Source: Tribonema minus (lineage: Eukaryota; Sar; Xanthophyceae; Tribonematales; Tribonemataceae). Taken from it: 64,000 bases of DNA. This document shows positions 22,201 through 33,168 of the stretch, in pieces. The notes under the pieces were generated by a model. It was not told the DNA's origin. It worked only from the letters and a program-made list of their open reading frames with translations, and did not search any database. Location: assembly GCA_017506865.1 (NCBI GenBank), contig JAFCMP010000546.1, positions 1 through 64,000 of the forward strand, in the 5' to 3' direction. The position numbers were made by a program, and so were the translations under genes. Numbering within the stretch: the stretch's first letter is position 1; each line of letters opens with the position of its first letter.

Positions 22201-23158
22201 TGTTGAAAGGCACGCTGACACGCAGGGCCTGATCATCGTCAAGTCTGCCGCACTCGCGCTGCGGAAAAGGGTGCGCGCCGCTTTGGTCGCCATACAGAGG
22301 CGCGACAAGCAGGCGGTCACTACGATGAGTGGGCGACAGCTTGGCGGGCAGGGCTGCATGCAGGCGCTGGGCCCAGCCTGCTGCCTGCTATGCTCTTTAG
22401 TGCGTCGAACTGGGGCTTGCGACGCCAGCAACAGCAGTTGTCATGAGAGGACCTTTGCGTACAGCAAAAAATTGCGCGCATGCTTAACAACGTGACGTCA
22501 AGGGCGCCCTGTTGATGCTGTTGTGCTGAATGGCCATTGAACTGATGACGCTCCTGCTGCTATTTTTCCTATGCCTCGTGCTTTGACATCAGAACGTGAC
22601 TTGCTGTCATTGTTGCGCCGCGGTTGGCAGCAGCATTGTGCCAGACGGTCCTGACCTCACAAATGATCTGCCTGTGCTTTATCTTTGTCGGACAGAGGTA
22701 ATGCAGCGACTGCATGACGCGAGACTCGACTCCTCAAAACACTACCAACCGCATGCAGCATCCAATTGTGATCGCTGTGCTGGGTGTCAGCACGAGAGCA
22801 GACTGTCTCTCTGCGCACTTGCCTGCCCTCTGCCGCCCCATTCGTCATCCGAGAAGTCATCCTCTGGCAGAAAGCCCTCCTCCCACGGGTCCAGCTCTGG
22901 GTCAAACTCCCCCTTGAGGACGCGGATCACCTCCGCCTCTTGTGCGATGACCTGCGCCTCCCGCTCCTGCCTTGACTGACTGCTTAAACAGCGGACAGCG
23001 CCGGCGGCTCCGCTTGCAGCTTGAACAGGACCAGCATTTCTGGGAGCCTGGTGGTGGTCCCAGGCGGGTAATCGAAAGGCTGCTGCTGCAGCTGCTCGAT
23101 GTGAAGTACAGGCGCTTCTAGCGACCTGCCGGCCGCAGCGCAGCAGCGAAGGCAGCAT
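19283..23158 (-). CDS. MRPS9: mitochondrial small-subunit ribosomal protein uS9, 3 exons, 250 aa
   Basis: Exons are 23158-22823, 21212-20916 and 19402-19283; all joins are phase 0 and the stop is TGA at 19283-19285. Exon 1 encodes a presequence rich in Arg, Ser and Ala ([16 protein letters not shown]...) with no early acids, then a conserved-looking acidic [17 protein letters not shown] linker. Exon 2 holds the uS9 fold start [27 protein letters not shown], the [20 protein letters not shown] core and [12 protein letters not shown]. Exon 3 completes it with [39 protein letters not shown], the basic C-terminal tail that reaches the tRNA in the P site. A mitochondrial rather than plastid role is inferred from the presequence and linker. 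Exon 1 ends at a GC donor (CAG|GCAAGT). Intron 2 carries seven copies of the exon 2 end. Confidence 0.93.
19765..20975 (-). repeat. uS9m intron 2: seven tandem copies of the exon 2 3' edge and donor
   Basis: The true exon 2 end (20916-20975, encoding [13 protein letters not shown]) is echoed at about 19770-19823, 19884-19943, 20088-20140, 20246-20305, 20487-20545, 20608-20652 and 20764-20800. All show ACCTGGTACGC or a close variant, the reverse complement of the GCGTACCAG|GT donor. Neighbouring intron sequence (CAACTTCAACTACTCC and ACCCTGAGCGCTG) is repeated with each unit, so whole units of ~110-240 bp were duplicated. Confidence 0.95.
21219..21242. repeat. G24 / C24 homopolymer next to uS9m exon 2 acceptor
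   Basis: On the coding strand this is a C24 tract, then GCGCAG|GGCGGC, the exon 2 acceptor. It is the longest of several poly(C) polypyrimidine tracts in the window. Confidence 0.85.
21530..21850. repeat. degenerate tandem repeat in uS9m intron 1
   Basis: Units with AGACTCAGAGTCG or GTCAGAGTCGCA cores recur at about 21607, 21630, 21661, 21740 and 21823. CAGCTGGCCCTGCGC occurs at about 21518 and 21707. No coding sense was seen. Confidence 0.7.
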
Positions 23159-23472
23159 GCCTGTTTTGAGCAGGACAATCCTCTCGCCTGCTATTAGGTG
23201 ACTTCAGGCTGCCAGACTTCGCCAACTTCAACTGGGCAACATCAGTTCCATACTTACAACTCCTCTCTGTCGTCAAGAAGTTTCTGACAACGCAATCAAA
23301 CTTCTTCAAAACAATCATGAGTGCATGAGATATACAGCAGACAACTCAAACACAACACTGCAAGACGAGGTGGCATCGCAGCAGCCCACAGCACACACCT
23401 ACATCGTTTCGTGTGACAGGCAAACACGGGGCAAGCTCGATGAGCAAAACTCCATACCAGGCGCATGCTGCA
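23159..23472. other. short intergenic region upstream of uS9m
   Basis: It separates the uS9m start from the stop of the next minus-strand gene, so the uS9m promoter and the neighbour's 3' UTR share about 310 bp. The motif GCCAACTTCAACTGGG occurs near 23220. Nothing else was recognised. Confidence 0.5.
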
Positions 23473-24432
23473 TCACCATGTGCTTTTGACTCGTTCGTAG
23501 TTGCGCTGCAGATAATCGCGAAACTTCTCAGGGTTCCGCACCCAGACAGCGCACTGCAGCTCCGCAGCAGCATCCGCGGCGTCAGCTCCCGCCAATGCCG
23601 CCGCGCCCCCCGCAGTACCGTGCGCCGCCGCACCTGCGCCCCCATGCTTTAGGCTAGACTGCAACCACCCTCGCAAGGCTGGATCTCTGCACTCTACAGC
23701 AACCCAGAATTCATAGCGGTCATCGCGTTCCACTGGCGGCGACGGCTCTCCAACTGGCCTCATTGCAACCGTTGCGCCGCTGCCGCTGCCGCCGCCGCTG
23801 CTGCTGCCGCCGCCGCCCATGCCGCCCATGCTGCTGTGCGACCCCGTGAACGCCGCACGCATGCTGGGAGTGAGCGCGAGCCAGTTGTTGAAGTTGTCGT
23901 CGTGGATGCCGCCGGCGTAGCAGTCGCGCAGCGGCAGGATGCGCGCCCTCTCGGCGCCGGCGGCGCGCAGCAGCGCGGCATCCTCGATCGACTGGTGCAG
24001 CGCGAGGTCCGAGTCGAGCGCGACGGCGTGCAGCGGCGGCAGCGGCACGTCACTCCCGCCATCATCATCATCATCGCACGCCCGCTGAGCGCTGCTGCCA
24101 GAGCACGCATCAGCACTCGGCGCTGCGCACGACGGCAGCTGTGCCGCGTCCGCCGCTGCGCCGCCGGGCAGCGACGCCGCGGGGCAGGCGTCGATGCCGC
24201 CGCGCTGCGCGTCGTCGCAGGCTGCGGCGGCGCCTTCGGCGATGTCGCCGTAGTGCGCAAAGACGCGGTCGCGCAGGCGCGCGGCGGCGATCCGCGTGAC
24301 CGTGATGCCCTCCACCGCGCCGCGCAGCGCGGGCACGGGGCCGCCGCCGCGCGCGACGTCCCACAGGAAGTTCTGCATGCGCAGCGCATGCTCCTCGCGG
24401 GCAAAGCCGAAGCGCACGAGCAGGTCGCCGCT

Positions 24433-24464
<32 letters not shown>

Positions 24465-24807
24465 CGTCAGCAGCGCGGACGCACTCGTCGCACGCGTCGT
24501 CGCCGACGCAGTACGCAAAGCAGTCCTGCGCCTCGCGGTAGATGACCTTGCGGATGCCGACATACTGGCGGCAGCGCAGGAGGCACGCGCGCAGCTCGAA
24601 CGCTGCGGCGGCGGCGACACGGGGCGCGGCGTGCGCAGGGGGAGGCGGAGGGGGGGCGGCGAAGAGGGGGCGGCGCGGCGCGAGCGTGAGCGGCGCGCAG
24701 CCGGAGTTGCGGGGGTTGCCTGTGTGCGCGCCGCAATTTCGGAGAGCGCTGCCAATGCGTGGTACTTTGGGGTGCTGGTGTAGGACACATGGAGCAGTCT
24801 GGTACAT
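23473..24807 (-). CDS. unrecognised protein, up to 444 aa, possibly a degenerate HNH-type domain protein
   Basis: A long open frame with non-repetitive stretches between Gly/Ala runs supports real coding. The N-terminal half has CLLRCRQYVGIRKVIYREA and a Cys cluster CFAYCVGDDACDECV, then VRFGFAREEHALRMQNFLWD. The C-terminal half has RILPLRDCYAGGIHDDNFNN followed by WLALTPSMRAAF, RYEFWVAVECRDPALRGWL and the ending CAVWVRNPEKFRDYLQRN. The ILPLxxCxxxxxxDDxxNxLxL layout recalls HNH-like fold modules that recur in protist proteins, but the catalytic His pair is not evident; I hold this loosely. A possible acceptor CACACAG|GCAACC near 24720 suggests the true N-terminus may come from an upstream exon rather than the Met at 24807. 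Confidence 0.6.
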
Positions 24808-25708
24808 CCAGGAAGGGGCTCAGGACCTTGCAGCTTGGAAGCGCTGGTTTCAGTCGAGTTGCTCTTGACCTTTCCTACAGTACCGATACTGCATGCTGCT
24901 GGAAAATGACGCACTGCAACAAGCGCACGCGCACATGGCGGCGCGCCCACAAACTCTGAACAGCGCTGGTGTCACAACGCTCATCGCCGCCCTGAGTAGT
25001 AGTTAGATTTGAAATTGAAGTTGAGCGTGAGGAGGTCACAGCGCGCGGAAGGCACGGCAGCCCTTACATCCCGCAACGCTCAACAGTCAGCGCACAGGCG
25101 AGGATTGAGGAGCGCTGTGCGCATGTTGATTGTATTGGATTTGAAATTGAAGTTGAGCGTGAGGAGGTCACAGCGCGCGGAAGGCACGGCGGCCCTTACA
25201 TCCCGCAACGCTCAAGAGTCAGCGCACAGGCGAGGATTGAGGAGCGTTGTGCGCATGTCGGTCAGCGACGTGCAGCGAGCGGGCAGGGGCATCGCAATGG
25301 TCGGCTGAGAGGCAAGCGACTTCGACAACAACGTGCACTCATCATTTGTGGGCAGCATAGGAGAGAGGCGGTTATTGCACGCCGCAGACGACGACTTGCG
25401 GAGGCCTCTGCGGCAGCAGCGATCAAGCGCTGCTGCCAACTCGTGCGCTTAGCAAGTGTGCAGCCATAGCTGCACGTGTCTACCAGAACTCAAAAGTTTG
25501 GTGGCCCTAAAACTGTCAATAGTTGTGTTCGGCAGCGCTCAGACTGGCGTCGTCGGCGAGGCGGCTTTGCGTCTCGCATGTCGGGTCAGGGTTAGGATTG
25601 GGGGCAGGGTTGGAGCTAGCGTTGGGGTTGGACCTTGCAGGGGTGCGCATGCCGTGCTGGCAGTTGCTGAGAGGGTGCGTGTAGGAGGTGCACTTGAAGT
25701 TGACGCAC
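24808..25708. other. intergenic or intronic region with a direct repeat
   Basis: It should contain the later exon(s) of the minus-strand gene whose first exon is 26039-25709, but no exon could be fixed. A perfect-looking direct repeat lies at 25008-25265. Confidence 0.4.
25008..25265. repeat. two-copy direct repeat, ~120-bp units, 128-bp period
   Basis: The unit beginning GAAATTGAAGTTGAGCGTGA at about 25011 is repeated at about 25142 with only a handful of differences; the blocks GTCACAGCGCGCGGAAGGCA and GCGCACAGGCGAGGATTGAG are in both. It is recent by its identity. A TTGAAATTGAAGTTGAG motif leads each unit. Confidence 0.95.
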
Positions 25709-26039
25709 CTGGCTCCGGCACGGGCAGGCGCGCGAGGTGCGCTTGGTAGTCATGCAGCAGCTCATGCGCGCGCTGCACGCCGCAGCGCACGCGCTGCAGC
25801 TCCGTCACGGCGCCGCCGCGCGTTTCAACAATCAACCCGTCGATGCGCAGCGGCCCTACGGGGTCTGTACTGAGCACTGCCTCCACCTCCGCGATGCGCG
25901 CACGCAGCCGCGCCAGCTCGCGCTTCTCCGCGCGGATGTCGGCCACCAGCGCAAAGTATTCGTCGGCGGCGGCAATGGCGGCGGCGCGCGCGGCGTCGGT
26001 GGCGTCGGCGGGGCGCGCGGCGGCGGCGGTGTCCGCCAT
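25709..26039 (-). CDS. first exon of a small coiled-coil protein, unrecognised
   Basis: ATG at 26039; 110 codons to donor CAG|GTGCGT after 25709, phase 1. An Ala-rich start precedes a likely coiled coil over residues ~25-55 (FALVADIRAEKRELARLRAR, IAEVEAVL). Then come GPLRIDGLIVETRGG and a second helix ELQRVRCGVQRAHELLHDYQ, AHLARLPVPEP. The helix-turn-helix with a short central strand segment could suit a small scaffold or prefoldin-like subunit, but I do not recognise it. The next exon was not found. Confidence 0.6.
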
Positions 26040-27525
26040 GGCTGACGTGGTGAGGAAGGTGGCGCTGTGGGAGTCGGTGGGGAGCGGAAGAGCAGGGTCA
26101 GGGGGGGGTTATGTGGTGCGTGCAATTGACAAGAAAAATTGCTGCGGTGGTCGCACGCAGAGCGTGTGTAACGAGGTAGAGGGTGATTGATGATGCTGGC
26201 GGACAGCGTCGTGTGTGCGAGCCATCGCAACCTCACATACTGTACGACTGCGTTGGCGCTAGGGTTTTTGCTGAAAGATTGACAGCGCAACCTCGTCGAG
26301 ACCACAACACGACGATTTCCAGAGGAGGCCGCCGTCACTTCTAGTTCAGGCAGGTAACAGATGTACTAGCGCAGCAAGGCACTCACGTCGGCAGCGCCTA
26401 ACAGGCCATCATCAAGCAGGCCTCTGCGCAGTCCTGCACCACCACTATCGTGGGGCGCACTGTGTCGGCAAATCATTTATTCGCAGGCAGAATCCAGACG
26501 CATATTCATGAGCGTTGCTTTGCCGTCCACGAATGCGCAAGCATCCTCAATTGCAGTCGCAGCAAATGTCTCGTTATATGTGCTACGAGCTCAGCTCGCT
26601 CGCGATGTCTGGCACACTTCCAGCTTCTTTGCAAAAAACTTCAAGTTGAAGGGTGACTCTCTTCTTGAAGTGAACGTGAAGTAAGTACTCCACAGGAAGG
26701 AGTGGGACGTGCTTGCTTGAAAATAGCAAAGATTGGTTGACAATTTGTGCTCAAACTTGGCTTACCTGCGAATTTCCAAAGTGTGATGCGTACATATACA
26801 CTATACCACGCCTCACGTATACAGGTGCTCAGCCGAAAGCAGTGTTACAAAGTCGTAGAGATAACAGCATGTGCTTACCAACCTGTGGCATTGTGGCCAT
26901 TTTGTCTCACTGCAACCGCATCACAACAATTGCAGGCAGGCCCTGTACACAGAAGTCTCGGTCCACGGTATCAAGGTCTAGACAATACAGACCCGAGATG
27001 CGGTGGGGGGCGCACCATACCAGTGGTTGAGCGCTGTAGCACCTCTGCTGCAGGTGCGCACATGCAAACAGGCAGGCAGCTCAACGCGCAAATGTAATCA
27101 AGCGCGAGCGCGCGGAAACATGACACTGCGAGCCGGCAGCATCACCAGCAAGGAGCACGACAAGACGAGACAAAAAGGCGCGTCTGCAAACATGAATCAC
27201 CACTCCATTCACTCAGCACGGCAGGCAGCACACGCCCAAGTCCCCTGCATGAATAGGTGATGCGAGCGAGGGGGCTGCAATTCTACTTCCCCGCCCCCCC
27301 GTTCCCCCCCTAAACCCCCTCGTTCAGGCTACCCCCCCCCCGCTTCCCCCCAAAAAAACACGGAAAAAAGGTGCTTGCCTCAACAGTCGTGTCTGCTACA
27401 TGTGATGGGTATGGTGTGGTCTCTGGCGGCGCATTTGGGCACACGCACACAAAGCGCGCGCGGGGCGCCGTGCTCGCTTACTAAAATTCGGGCACTGCAA
27501 CATGGGCGCGGCAACGGTCAGTCTC

Positions 27526-27567
<42 letters not shown>

Positions 27568-27764
27568 CTCCCTCGCAATCAAAGCACGCGGCTCAGCTGA
27601 GGCAGGACGCCTGCGACACAATGCTGTCGCCCGTCACTGGCACAGGGGGGGGGGGGGGGGGCAAGGGGGGGTGCCGCCAGGGGGTCTGTCACGCCCCCCC
27701 CCCAACGTGGAAGAGCCACGCTAGTTCCAGGGCATGTTCTGTGGAACGCTCTGCGGAAAGTTCT
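26040..27764. other. intergenic region
   Basis: 1.7 kb without a supported gene. It holds the promoter side of the coiled-coil gene and the 3' flank of the eIF4B-like gene. An (AGC)n run lies at 27528-27566 and G/C homopolymers at 27285-27360 and 27648-27670. Confidence 0.5.
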
Positions 27765-30700
27765 TCAGTCGTCGTCCTCGTCTTCGTCTTCGTCCTCCTC
27801 CTCCTCCGCCTCGAGCCACTCAAAGAACTTGAGCGTCTGCACGATGGTCTCCTTGCGGCCCGGCGTCGCGTCGTCGACGTCGTCCTTCCACTCCGCGTAC
27901 GCGTCCTCGTCGCAGATTTCCTGGGGTCACGGGGAGGGGGTAGGGAGGGGGGCGGGGTGGGGGGCAGCTGAGTGCGTGTGCCGGCACGAGACATTGACTG
28001 GCAGCACGGGCAGGTGGATCGAACCATGTGGAGTACATCGAATATGTGGGCAAGGAAAATAGCAAGTGTGTCCTTCCACTCCGCGTACACATCCTCGTTG
28101 CAGATTTCCTGGGGTCACGGATGGGGGGGGGGGGGCAGAAGAACACAGCTGAGTGTGTGTACCGAGCAAACATCGGGGGGGGGGGGGGGGGGGGCAGAAC
28201 TGCGCGGCTGAATGTGTGCACCAATCACACGAGACATCGACTGGCAGAAAGGGCGGTTGGGTTGGGCCCGACCATGCGGAGTAACAGTGCACATGTGGCA
28301 AGAAACATAGCAAGTGCATCCTCCACCCCGCGTGCGCGTCTCGACGCAGATTTCCAGGGGTCACAGGGGGCGGGCACGGGGACACGCAATGCTGAGCCAC
28401 TGTCACACAAGTGGAGGTACTGCATATCCCAACCCAAGCGAACAAGCGCCCCTGTTGTGAGCGCTGTATTCGCATGGCACCATAGACTGTGCACGCGTCT
28501 GGCACGCCAACTTCAACTTGCTTCCACGCCAACCTCAAAGCCTCAGTGAACTTCAAGTCCTGGACAAGCAATTGCATCGACGCCAGTGACCGGCATGCGC
28601 TGACAGCGCTATTTTGATGTTCACCAGAGTCACTACCACTTCAGGCCTGGCACGCTTGACCTACACATTGAAGCTGACAGCGCCGGCACTGACCTTGATG
28701 TTGAGTAGGGTGAAGAGCGTTTGCACCATGTTGTCCTTCTCGGTCTTGGGGAAGCCCTTCTCGTGCGCAAACTGCGGAGCGGCGGCGGGGTACAGCAGCA
28801 GCGGTTGAAGGTCAGCAGCATGGCTTTGAGACACAGTAGGTGCCAAAGAAGTGCATTCAAAGTTCAACTTTGAGATGACGCCACCACGAGGTGCTTCTCT
28901 GATGCCTTGCCGCCGCCCTCAAGCCCAGCATCATTGCAGACTTGGAAAGGCTACACGAGACAATCGAAGTTGACGGTGGAGCGGGACTGCGCGTACGGCA
29001 GCAGCAGCGCCGAACACACATGGAACGACACCCTCCAACTCCACAAAAACATTTTCTACTTCCCATTTCTGAAACAGAAAAACACTGAGAACACGGCGCG
29101 CACTCACCATCTGCGCGCCGCACAAGACACCACCTACGATGGTAGGGTTTTAAGCAGCAAAACGTGCTGAATAACACGACACGCGCGCGCTCACCATCTG
29201 CGCGCCGCACAGGATGTTCGCCTGTGCGCGCTTGCCCTTGCCCAGCGCCTTGAGCGCGGCGCCGAAAGCGTCCTCGTCCGCCCACTTGCCCGCGAGCGGC
29301 TTCTCCGTCACGCGCAGCGCCGCCAGCAGCAGCGCGCCGCCGCCGCAGCCGCTGCCCTCCTTGAGCGCTGCGACGTGCTCCTTCAGCTCCGCGCCGCGCT
29401 TGCCGGTGGCGACCGCCGCCTCTGCCGCCTCCAGCCCCTCCGTAAGGCCGTCCCCCACGCACGCCTTCTTTGCTTTCGCCGCGGGCTTCGGCTTGGGCTT
29501 CGGCGCCGCCGCCGCGCGCTCGGGCGACCGCGACTTGGCCGCCGCCGACGCGGGCTTCGGCGCTGCCGCTGCTGCCGCCGGCGCAGCAGCGGCGGCGGCG
29601 CGCGGGGACGAGCGCAGCGACGCGGGCCGCGGCGACTGCGCGCGCGGGGAGGCGCGGCGTGGCGACGGCGCGCGGCGCGGAGAGGGCTGCCGCCGTGGCG
29701 ACTGCGCGCGCGGCGACGTGCGGTCGCCGCCGTCGCGGCCACCGAAGCGCTCGTCGCCGCCGCCGCCGCCGAATCTGCCGCCGCCGCCGCCGGGCCGCGG
29801 GGGCTCGTCGAAACCGCCGCCGCCGCCTCTGCGCTCTTCGCCGTAGCCGCCGCGGCGGTCATCGAAGCCGCCGCCGCGCCTGGAGCGCAGAGTTGAAGGT
29901 GGCGCAGGTGATGAGAAGGGGGGGGTGATTAAGAGGCGGTGAGTTTGCGCGCAGTCAAGGGCGAAGCTGTAGTAATTGAATCATGGTACTCGAGCAAGCG
30001 CGAGATGCGGCGCAAGGTCTACTCTGATGTGTGGTTATGCGAGGGTGAAGTGAACGCATCATGCTTGACGCGCAAGTCCAAGAAAAAAGCTACCGATGCA
30101 ATTGTGAAGTTGCCAGTGGACGTGTCAGTGACTGCCATACATGTACCACACTTCCAGTGCCCCTACACGCATTCAGCCACGATGTGTCAAGCTTTCACAT
30201 CAATGCCTGACCAAACTTGTGCAAACACGGCTATACTTCGTACTACATCTTTTCAAAAAGCATTAATGCAAAAGTAAACCTCATGTACAATGTACAATGA
30301 ATAAATCAGTGCAAACCGCAATGCAAGCACACACAGAAGCTACCACCATAGGTCTTTCTGGCTTGTGGCAACGAGGCTGTACCTGGACAAAAACGACATG
30401 TGAGTGAGTTTGAGTTGTTCAGTGTGCCTGAGACACACACACACCAAACCCACATAATGATCACAACACGTATGTAGACCGTTGCACAACCGCACCAAGC
30501 CATACAGAGAGGCTGCCATGCAAAACACGAAGTGCAAACATCGCTTGCAGGTACCCACACACCTCTCCTCGAAGCCCACCCGCGGCTGGTACCCCCGCCC
30601 CCCCTCCATCCCCCCCCCGCGGAACCCCCCGCCGCCCCCATCCCTCCTCTCAAAGCCATCGTCCCTGTCCCTGCGCTGGAAGGAGCGGTCATCTTCGCGT

Positions 30701-33168
30701 TGGAAGTCCGCGCCGAAGCGGCGCGTGAAGGCGCTGCTCTGCGGCGGGGCGCCCGCGCCGCGTCCGTCGTCCCTGTGGCAGTTGAACGTAACATTGAAGT
30801 TGTTGAACGTAACATTGAAATTGTTGATGGGGGGCGTTTTCAAGCAGAACAACAATTTGATGTGCACTTGCCGCTGTCTGTGTAGGAGGATTGAGCAAGC
30901 CGTCTCCGCGACAGTTCATGTACACTTGCCGCTGTCCATGTGAGAGGATTGAGGAAGTTGTCTCTGTGCCGACGGGTCATGTGCGCTGTGGTTCAGTTAA
31001 GTGAAGTTGAGGTTTCTGGTTCGAGGGGCGCGAAAGGTGATGCAACCGCCATCGCAGCAGTCAAATCGTTTACTTCAGATTCGGGATTGCACGAGCAAGA
31101 GTGGTGGGAAGGAAGGGCGCCGCATTAGGGCGCTGCTCTGCCGCTGTTGGCGGCTGCCCCTATCGGCCAAGCACAGAGCAGGCAAATGTATGCAGCCCGG
31201 GTTAGCCTGACCAGAAGGGGGCGGCGGAGCAGCGATGCGCGGACGCCGTGCTCTGCAACTGCCACCGCTAGACGCACAAAAGCACTTCGGTAGGTGAATG
31301 ATCAGTGACATGAGGGCACGTGAGTATTGCGCGGCGGAAGTTGAAGGGTTGCACCGCTGCTGCTGGTGCTGCGGATGATTGTCACAGCACAGCACAGCTG
31401 ACCTGACCGCCACCGAGCGAGCAGTAGCACCCACACGCTGCTGAAATAATAAGCGCAATAGGTTGGACGGGTACAAGGCTGCTGATGCAGCTGAGACGTC
31501 TGGACTGGCACTGTGCCTGGAACCACAGCCAGGCAGCATTGTGGTTTTCAATCAGCGTTCACACCCAGATCACCCTGCAGCCCCGGCAGCTCTGTGCAAT
31601 AGGTCATGTATGACTCGCAGCACAAAGCGGGATCACCCTGTGTGGCAACCTGCAGACCGCAGCTCTGCCTCGCCACAACGCAGTAAACCTCACACGCCGT
31701 GACAAACACACACCACCACATCGTACCTGCGGTCAAAAGACCCGCCGTCCCTCCCGCCATCCCTTCCGCCGCCGCCGCGCCTCTCGTCATAGCCGCCGCC
31801 GCCGCCGCCGCCGCGCTCAAACCCCCCACCGCCGCCCCCCCTGCGCTCGTCAAACCCCCCGCCGCCCGTCCTGCGCTCATCCCCCGCCTCTCGGAGAGCT
31901 GCCCACCGGCCCACAGGCTTCGGCGGCGCTTCAGCGCTCTCCTTGGCGGGGCTGCCGCTGCCGCTGCGCGGCGCCGGCGCCGCTGCCGCCGCCGCCGCCG
32001 CTTCCGGCGCCGGCGCGGCGCCACTGCTCTCGGCGGCTGCGCCGTCGGCGGCGGCGGCGGCGCCGTCAGCGGCGGCGCCCTCGTCCGCTGCCGCCGCTGC
32101 GGCGGCGGGCGCGTCGCCGACCTTGCGCGCGACGCGCAGCGACGACATCTTCTGCTCAATCTCGCGCTCGCGCTGCGTCGTGTCCACCGCGCGCGCCTGC
32201 CCGAACGGGTTCGGCTTGGGCTTCGGCGGTCCGGACGGGGCTGCCGCCGGCGCGTCCGCCGCCGCCGCCGGCGCCGCCGCGGCTGCTGCCGGCTCTGCCG
32301 CCGCCGCCACGGGAGTCTCAATGGGCTTCGTGCGAGGTGCCAAGTTCAGACGCATCGTTGCCGGCCGCTCCGATGCTACCGGCTCCTCATCCCTGCGGTA
32401 CTGGGTGCCGTATCCGCGGCGCTCGCTGTCGAAGCCGCCACCGCCACCGCCGCCGCCGCCGCCATCGCGACGCTCAAACCCGCCGCCGCCATCGCGACGC
32501 TCAAACCCGCCACCGCCGCCGCCGCCGAACCCACCGCCCCCGCGACGGTCTTCGAATCCACCGCCGCCGCCGCCGCCTGAACGCTCTTCATATCTGCCGC
32601 CGCCGCCGCCGAAGCCGCCGCCGCCACCGCTGCGCCTTTCCTCTGCTGGAGGAGGGCCGCTGCGGCGCCATTGGCTTTCGCCCATTGACCGGTCGCCAGG
32701 GGCAGGGCCCTCGAACCCACCTCCCCGGCCTCCATCAAACCCGCCATCTCGACCGCCACCGCGGTCATCGAAGCCACCACCACCACCACTACGAGAGGGA
32801 TAGGGACGCCTGCCATTGTCATCAGGGCTGTGGCCAGCAGTGGGAAAAATGCGGGAGCGGGTGAGAGCAGAACTCAATGACTGACTCTGTAAACAAAGCG
32901 TGACATGCAGATGTAGCACAAGGAGAAACTGCGGAGCAATATGGTGATTATAGGAGCTTGCGGTCCCCTCAGCTCATTCACAGCAGCGGAGCGCAGTGGC
33001 AACTGTCGAAAATGAAACAAGCACACAAGTCTAGAATTTGGCCTGAGAAGCGCGGCTCACTTACTCTCTGTTGGGGTCGGGGCCGGAGGGCAAGCCTGCA
33101 GTGCCGGGGACTGCGACGTCGCCCAGGAAGGCTCCCAGCGAGAGCTTCTGTCCTTTCTTCGGTCCCAT
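27765..33168 (-). CDS. eIF4B-like translation initiation factor with C-terminal W2-like domain, 6 exons, 777 aa
   Basis: Exons are 33168-33065, 32827-31727, 30772-30563, 29879-29195, 28771-28694 and 27920-27765; all phases close and the stop is TGA. Exon 1 holds the eIF4B start motif GPKKGQKLSLGAFLGD. Exon 2 has repeated FERRDGGG units, then LNLAPRTKP (about residue 195) and NPFGQARAVDTTQREREIEQ (about 240-260), both diagnostic of eIF4B; eIF4B stimulates the eIF4A helicase on mRNA in the cytoplasm. Exon 4 adds SPRR/SP-rich sequence. From exon 4's end to exon 6 there is a helical domain: DGLTEGLEAAEAAV, QANILCGAQM|FAHEKGFPKT, MVQTLFTLLNIK|EICDEDAYAEW, KDDVDD, TLKFFEWLEAEEEEDEDED. That order matches the W2 (eIF5/eIF2B-epsilon/eIF4G C-terminal) fold with its acidic aromatic end. 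No RRM is evident, as in plant eIF4B. The W2 fusion is unusual. Confidence 0.85.
27868..28365 (-). repeat. eIF4B-like intron 5: copies of the exon 6 acceptor edge
   Basis: The true acceptor plus exon 6 start (27885-27935, encoding EICDEDAYAEWKD) is repeated upstream at about 28068-28119 and 28317-28366, each with CGCAGATTTCC or TTGCAGATTTCCTGGGGTCA. Flanking CGAGACAT(T/C)GACTGGCAG is repeated as well, giving ~200-250-bp units. This is an acceptor-side array. Confidence 0.93.
28175..28194. repeat. G20 homopolymer in eIF4B-like intron 5
   Basis: A C20 on the coding strand within the duplicated unit; a shorter G10 run is at the matching place near 28123. Confidence 0.85.
29097..29230 (-). repeat. 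eIF4B-like intron 4: one extra copy of the exon 4 donor edge
   Basis: CTCACCATCTGCGCGCCGCA occurs at the true exon 4 end (29190-29209) and again at about 29103-29122 inside the intron, with an intact ATG|GTGAGT-type donor in the copy. Confidence 0.9.
30778..30985. repeat. short tandem repeats upstream of eIF4B-like exon 3
   Basis: A 25-bp unit (GTTGAACGTAACATTGAA) occurs twice at 30781-30830, immediately before the exon 3 acceptor on the coding strand. A second ~60-bp unit containing CACTTGCCGCTGTC occurs twice at about 30866 and 30928. Confidence 0.85.

Noticed and set aside
23473-24807. Firm call of an HNH endonuclease
   Set aside because: The layout is suggestive but the catalytic His residues are not visible.
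29939-30277. 112-codon + strand frame inside the eIF4B-like intron 3
   Set aside because: No family resemblance or promoter evidence; probably chance.
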